NCBI GenBank assembly: GCA_964618855.1
Contig: CAZUCD010000092.1
Location: 1 to 14,829 of the forward strand
Length of the DNA: 14,829 nucleotides
Direction of reading: 5' to 3'
Source of the DNA: CAZUCD01 sp964618855
GTDB taxonomy: Bacteria > Sumerlaeota > Sumerlaeia > SLMS01 > JANRJK01
Made by a program: the position numbers and the translations under genes. The notes under the pieces are model-generated. The model had not been told where the DNA came from. It ran no database searches and was given only the letters and a program-made list of their open reading frames with translations. Position 1 is the stretch's first letter. Every line of letters begins with the position of its first letter. This document shows, piece by piece, positions 12,814 through 14,829 of this stretch.

Positions 12814-14370
12814 CTAGCCTGCCGGCCGTTCACCCTTGGTGATCTGGCTTTCGAGCTGGTGGAGAAGGCTGGCGACGGCGGCGTCGGTGCGCGAGGAACT
12901 CTCGATCTTGCGGCAGGCGTAGATGACGGAGGTGTGGTCCTTGCCCCCGAACTTGATCGCGATGTCCGGGAAGCTGAGGCCCGTGAGCTTGCGGCAGAGG
13001 AACTGCGCGATGTGGCGCGGGCGGCTGAACTTCTTCGACCTGTTCTTGCCGAGGAGGTCGGAGACGCGGATCTGGAAGTATTCGCACACGGCGCGCTGGA
13101 CGTCCTCGATGCCGATGGCGCGCGTGGCCTGGCTGGCGGGCAGGTGTCCGAGGATCTCGCGTGCGACCTCGAGGTCGATCGGCTTGGCATGCAGGCTCGA
13201 GTACATGCGCAGGCGCTTGAGGACGCCCTCGAGTTCCCGGACGTTCGACAGCACGCGCTCGGCAACGTAGATCGCCACGTCGTTGGGCAGCGTGATGCGG
13301 TCCGCCTCCGCCTTCTTCCGCAGGATCGCGATGCGCGTTTCGAGGTCCGGCGGCTGGATGTCCACCAGAAGGCCCCACTCGAACCGCGAGCGCAGCCGGT
13401 CCTCCAACGACTGGAGGTCCTTCGGCGCGCGGTCGCTCGAGACCACCACCTTCTTGCCCGCCTCGCACAGCGCGTTGAACGTGTGGAAGAACTCCATCTG
13501 CGACTTGTCCTTACCCATCAGGAACTGGACGTCGTCGATGAAGAGGAAATCGGCGTTCCGGTAGTGCGAGCGGAACTCGCGCGAGCGCTTGTGCTGGATC
13601 GAGTCGATGAAGTGATTGATGAACTGCTCGCTCGTCACGTAGAGGATGCGGAGCGAGCGGTCCATCTCGAGCAGGCGGGCGCCGATGCCCTGCATCAGGT
13701 GCGTCTTGCCGAGGCCCGTCCCCCCGTAGATGAACAGGGGGTGGAAGCCCGTGCCCCGCGGGTCGGACAGCGCTACCGCGGAGGCGTATGCGTACCTGTT
13801 GCTCTCGCCGACGACAAACTCGTCGAGCGTGTAGCGCGGGTTGAGGCGGTTGTAGGTCGGGACGATGCGGGCGTGCGCTGCCTGCGATTCCTGCTGTTCC
13901 TGCGGGAGGCGGACCTCGCCGGAGGAGGCGCGCCTGGCGCGGCCCGCCGCACCCTGCACCCGCGGCTCAACGGAGTCGACCACCTCGCCGTCGTGGTCGA
14001 ACATTTCGCGCTGGTCGATGCCGTCCAGCCGGGAGGAACCACGCAGGCGGGACGAGCGTCCATCGCCGCCGCCGTCCTCAAGCTCCTCGTTGATCAGGAG
14101 CTCGACGCGCATCGGCTCGTCCACGACCTGTTCGAGGGCCATCTCGATGGCGTGGACGTAGCGCTTGGCAATCCAGCGGCGGTAGAACTCGTTGGGCAGG
14201 GAGACGGCGCAGGTCCCGGGCTGCTCACCGGGCTCGAACCGCGCCCGCGCAAGCCACGCCCGCACATTGCTCTCCCCGATCGTCTTCTTCAGGACTTCCA
14301 AGGCTTGGTCCCAGACGTCGGGCGGGGCCGAGGTGGGACGAAAACCGTTGGAGTGGTTCGTGGAGGTCAT
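12814..14370 (-). CDS. dnaA: Chromosomal replication initiator protein DnaA
   Basis: A protein of 518 aa. It binds DnaA boxes at oriC and melts the origin. Domain I is at about 16-95 (VWDQALEVLKKTIGESNVRAWL, then SLPNEFYRRWIAKRYVHAIEMAL). Domain II (96-170) is a charged, low-complexity linker. Domain III is AAA+: Walker A GGTGLGKT (216-223), Walker B FLFIDDVQ (275-282), sensor 1 VVVSSDRAP (308-316), arginine-finger box 325-332 and sensor 2 NVRELEG (376-382). Domain IV (about 410-510) has the basic loop RPRHIAQFLCRKLT and the DnaA signature GGKDHTSVIYACRKIE with DHT 478-480. The start is ATG 14370 by alignment with domain I; no Shine-Dalgarno is visible and the longer open frame to 14529 overlaps the upstream peptidase gene. 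The gene follows the M28 gene by 58 bp on the same strand. dnaN, usually next to dnaA, is not downstream; gspG is. Confidence 0.97.
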   Translation of the reverse strand: MTSTNHSNGFRPTSAPPDVWDQALEVLKKTIGESNVRAWLARARFEPGEQPGTCAVSLPNEFYRRWIAKRYVHAIEMALEQVVDEPMRVELLINEELEDGGGDGRSSRLRGSSRLDGIDQREMFDHDGEVVDSVEPRVQGAAGRARRASSGEVRLPQEQQESQAAHARIVPTYNRLNPRYTLDEFVVGESNRYAYASAVALSDPRGTGFHPLFIYGGTGLGKTHLMQGIGARLLEMDRSLRILYVTSEQFINHFIDSIQHKRSREFRSHYRNADFLFIDDVQFLMGKDKSQMEFFHTFNALCEAGKKVVVSSDRAPKDLQSLEDRLRSRFEWGLLVDIQPPDLETRIAILRKKAEADRITLPNDVAIYVAERVLSNVRELEGVLKRLRMYSSLHAKPIDLEVAREILGHLPASQATRAIGIEDVQRAVCEYFQIRVSDLLGKNRSKKFSRPRHIAQFLCRKLTGLSFPDIAIKFGGKDHTSVIYACRKIESSSRTDAAVASLLHQLESQITKGERPAG

Positions 14371-14428
14371 GAAGTTTTTTGGCGTTCGCGCGGTGGGGTG
14401 TTGGGGATATGCGCGCACCCCCTGTTCC

Positions 14429-14829
14429 TCAAGGCTTTTCTGAGGGCCTGCGATCACGCTGTGAAATGAACTCAAGTGCAACAATGCCAGTCTTGTGCAT
14501 GGTTTCCGACGAAACGGCATTGATGTCATCCCGGACCGTGTGCCACTCGGCGTAATCGAGGTCTATCACGTTGATCACGGGGAGATTGTTGATCAGATAG
14601 GGAACATGGTCATCCGTGACAATTCCCATCACTTCGGACGAAAAAAGTTCCGGGAAGCGCCTCTCCCCGATGGCCCAGAACTCCTCCACAAGCTCCGGCA
14701 TGCGGGTGACGCTGTACTGCTCGCGCATGAACTTGGGGGCCTTCTTCTCGCCGACGAGGTCCAGGTTGATGCCCGCCTCGAACCTTTCGTGGGGCTTCCA
14801 CGCGTTCGCGAGGCGTTCGGCACCGACGG
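14429..14829 (-). CDS. M28-family zinc peptidase / glutaminyl-cyclase-like protein, N-terminal part outside the window
   Basis: The frame is open to the right edge, so only the C-terminal 132 or so residues are seen; the ATG at 14728 is internal. The visible part has the M28 layout: 'AGINLDLVGEKK' (the 'LDMVG' strand), 'VTDDHVPYLINNLPVINVIDLDYAEWHTVRDDINAVSSETM'. The DDH turn and the His of the WHT motif are the typical zinc-site and active-site positions of the glutaminyl-peptide cyclotransferase branch of M28. Members either remove N-terminal amino acids or cyclise N-terminal Gln, usually outside the cytoplasm; the signal peptide would lie beyond the window. The gene sits 58 bp upstream of dnaA on the same strand and might be cotranscribed with it. 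Confidence 0.8.
   Translation of the reverse strand, partial: VGAERLANAWKPHERFEAGINLDLVGEKKAPKFMREQYSVTRMPELVEEFWAIGERRFPELFSSEVMGIVTDDHVPYLINNLPVINVIDLDYAEWHTVRDDINAVSSETMHKTGIVALEFISQRDRRPSEKP

Noticed and set aside
12636..12845. A true 55-bp direct repeat or mobile-element target duplication around the gap
   Set aside because: The identity ends exactly at the Ns and includes the coding end of dnaA, which fits an assembly overlap better than a biological duplication.
12675..13265. An open frame running through the N gap
   Set aside because: It is made possible only by unknown bases and the duplicated contig end, and it is out of frame with dnaA.
14371..14428. DnaA boxes in front of dnaA
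   Set aside because: The nearest match, ATATCCCCA on the minus strand, differs from TTATCCACA at two positions and stands alone.
12859..14469. A 536-codon open frame antisense to dnaA
   Set aside because: It mirrors the codon pattern of dnaA on the other strand, shows no recognisable protein and has no start context.

Overview
The window is a very GC-rich piece of a bacterial chromosome. It encodes Kdo/LPS biosynthesis (a KdsD-type isomerase), a type IV pilus motor (PilT) and a type II secretion pseudopilin (GspG), so the organism is almost certainly a double-membrane (Gram-negative-type) bacterium. TPR-rich proteins, a DUF5666 secreted protein, a GYF_2-tailed SPFH protein and the high GC would suit Planctomycetota, Myxococcota, Acidobacteriota or a related candidate phylum. 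That placement is an inference; nothing here fixes the phylum. A 100-N run whose two flanks are the same exact 55-mer shows that the sequence is a scaffolded short-read assembly, probably a metagenome-assembled genome.

Layout, left to right: (1) the 3' part of a kinesin-light-chain-type TPR protein (+), ending in a strong hairpin that faces the next gene. (2) A secreted protein made of six DUF5666 repeats (-), with a possibly structured leader. (3) A minus-strand cluster read right to left: an ABC permease of the NitT/TauT/SsuC type with a LysM-like domain inserted in its first extracytoplasmic loop, overlapping its ATPase by ATGA, followed 7 bp later by a two-module AAA+ ATPase whose first module looks dead. 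(4) pilT and kdsD (+), 10 bp apart. (5) A minus-strand pair: an SPFH/virion-core-like protein with a GYF_2 tail, then a 101-aa protein that looks like only the N-terminal domain of PilT. (6) An unrecognised polytopic membrane protein (+). (7) A minus-strand series read right to left: the C-terminal part of an M28/glutaminyl-cyclase-like zinc peptidase, dnaA, then gspG, with the assembly gap between dnaA and gspG.

The gene-free spaces carry a recurring, degenerate seven-base tandem repeat, usually G-rich on one strand, seen in seven places. It is the clearest structure that the genes do not explain. The most unusual coding features are the LysM-like insertion in the ABC permease, the solo PilT N-domain next to an SPFH-GYF gene, and the Ala in place of Gly at the prepilin-peptidase site of GspG. 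No tRNA, rRNA, CRISPR array, transposase or phage gene was seen.
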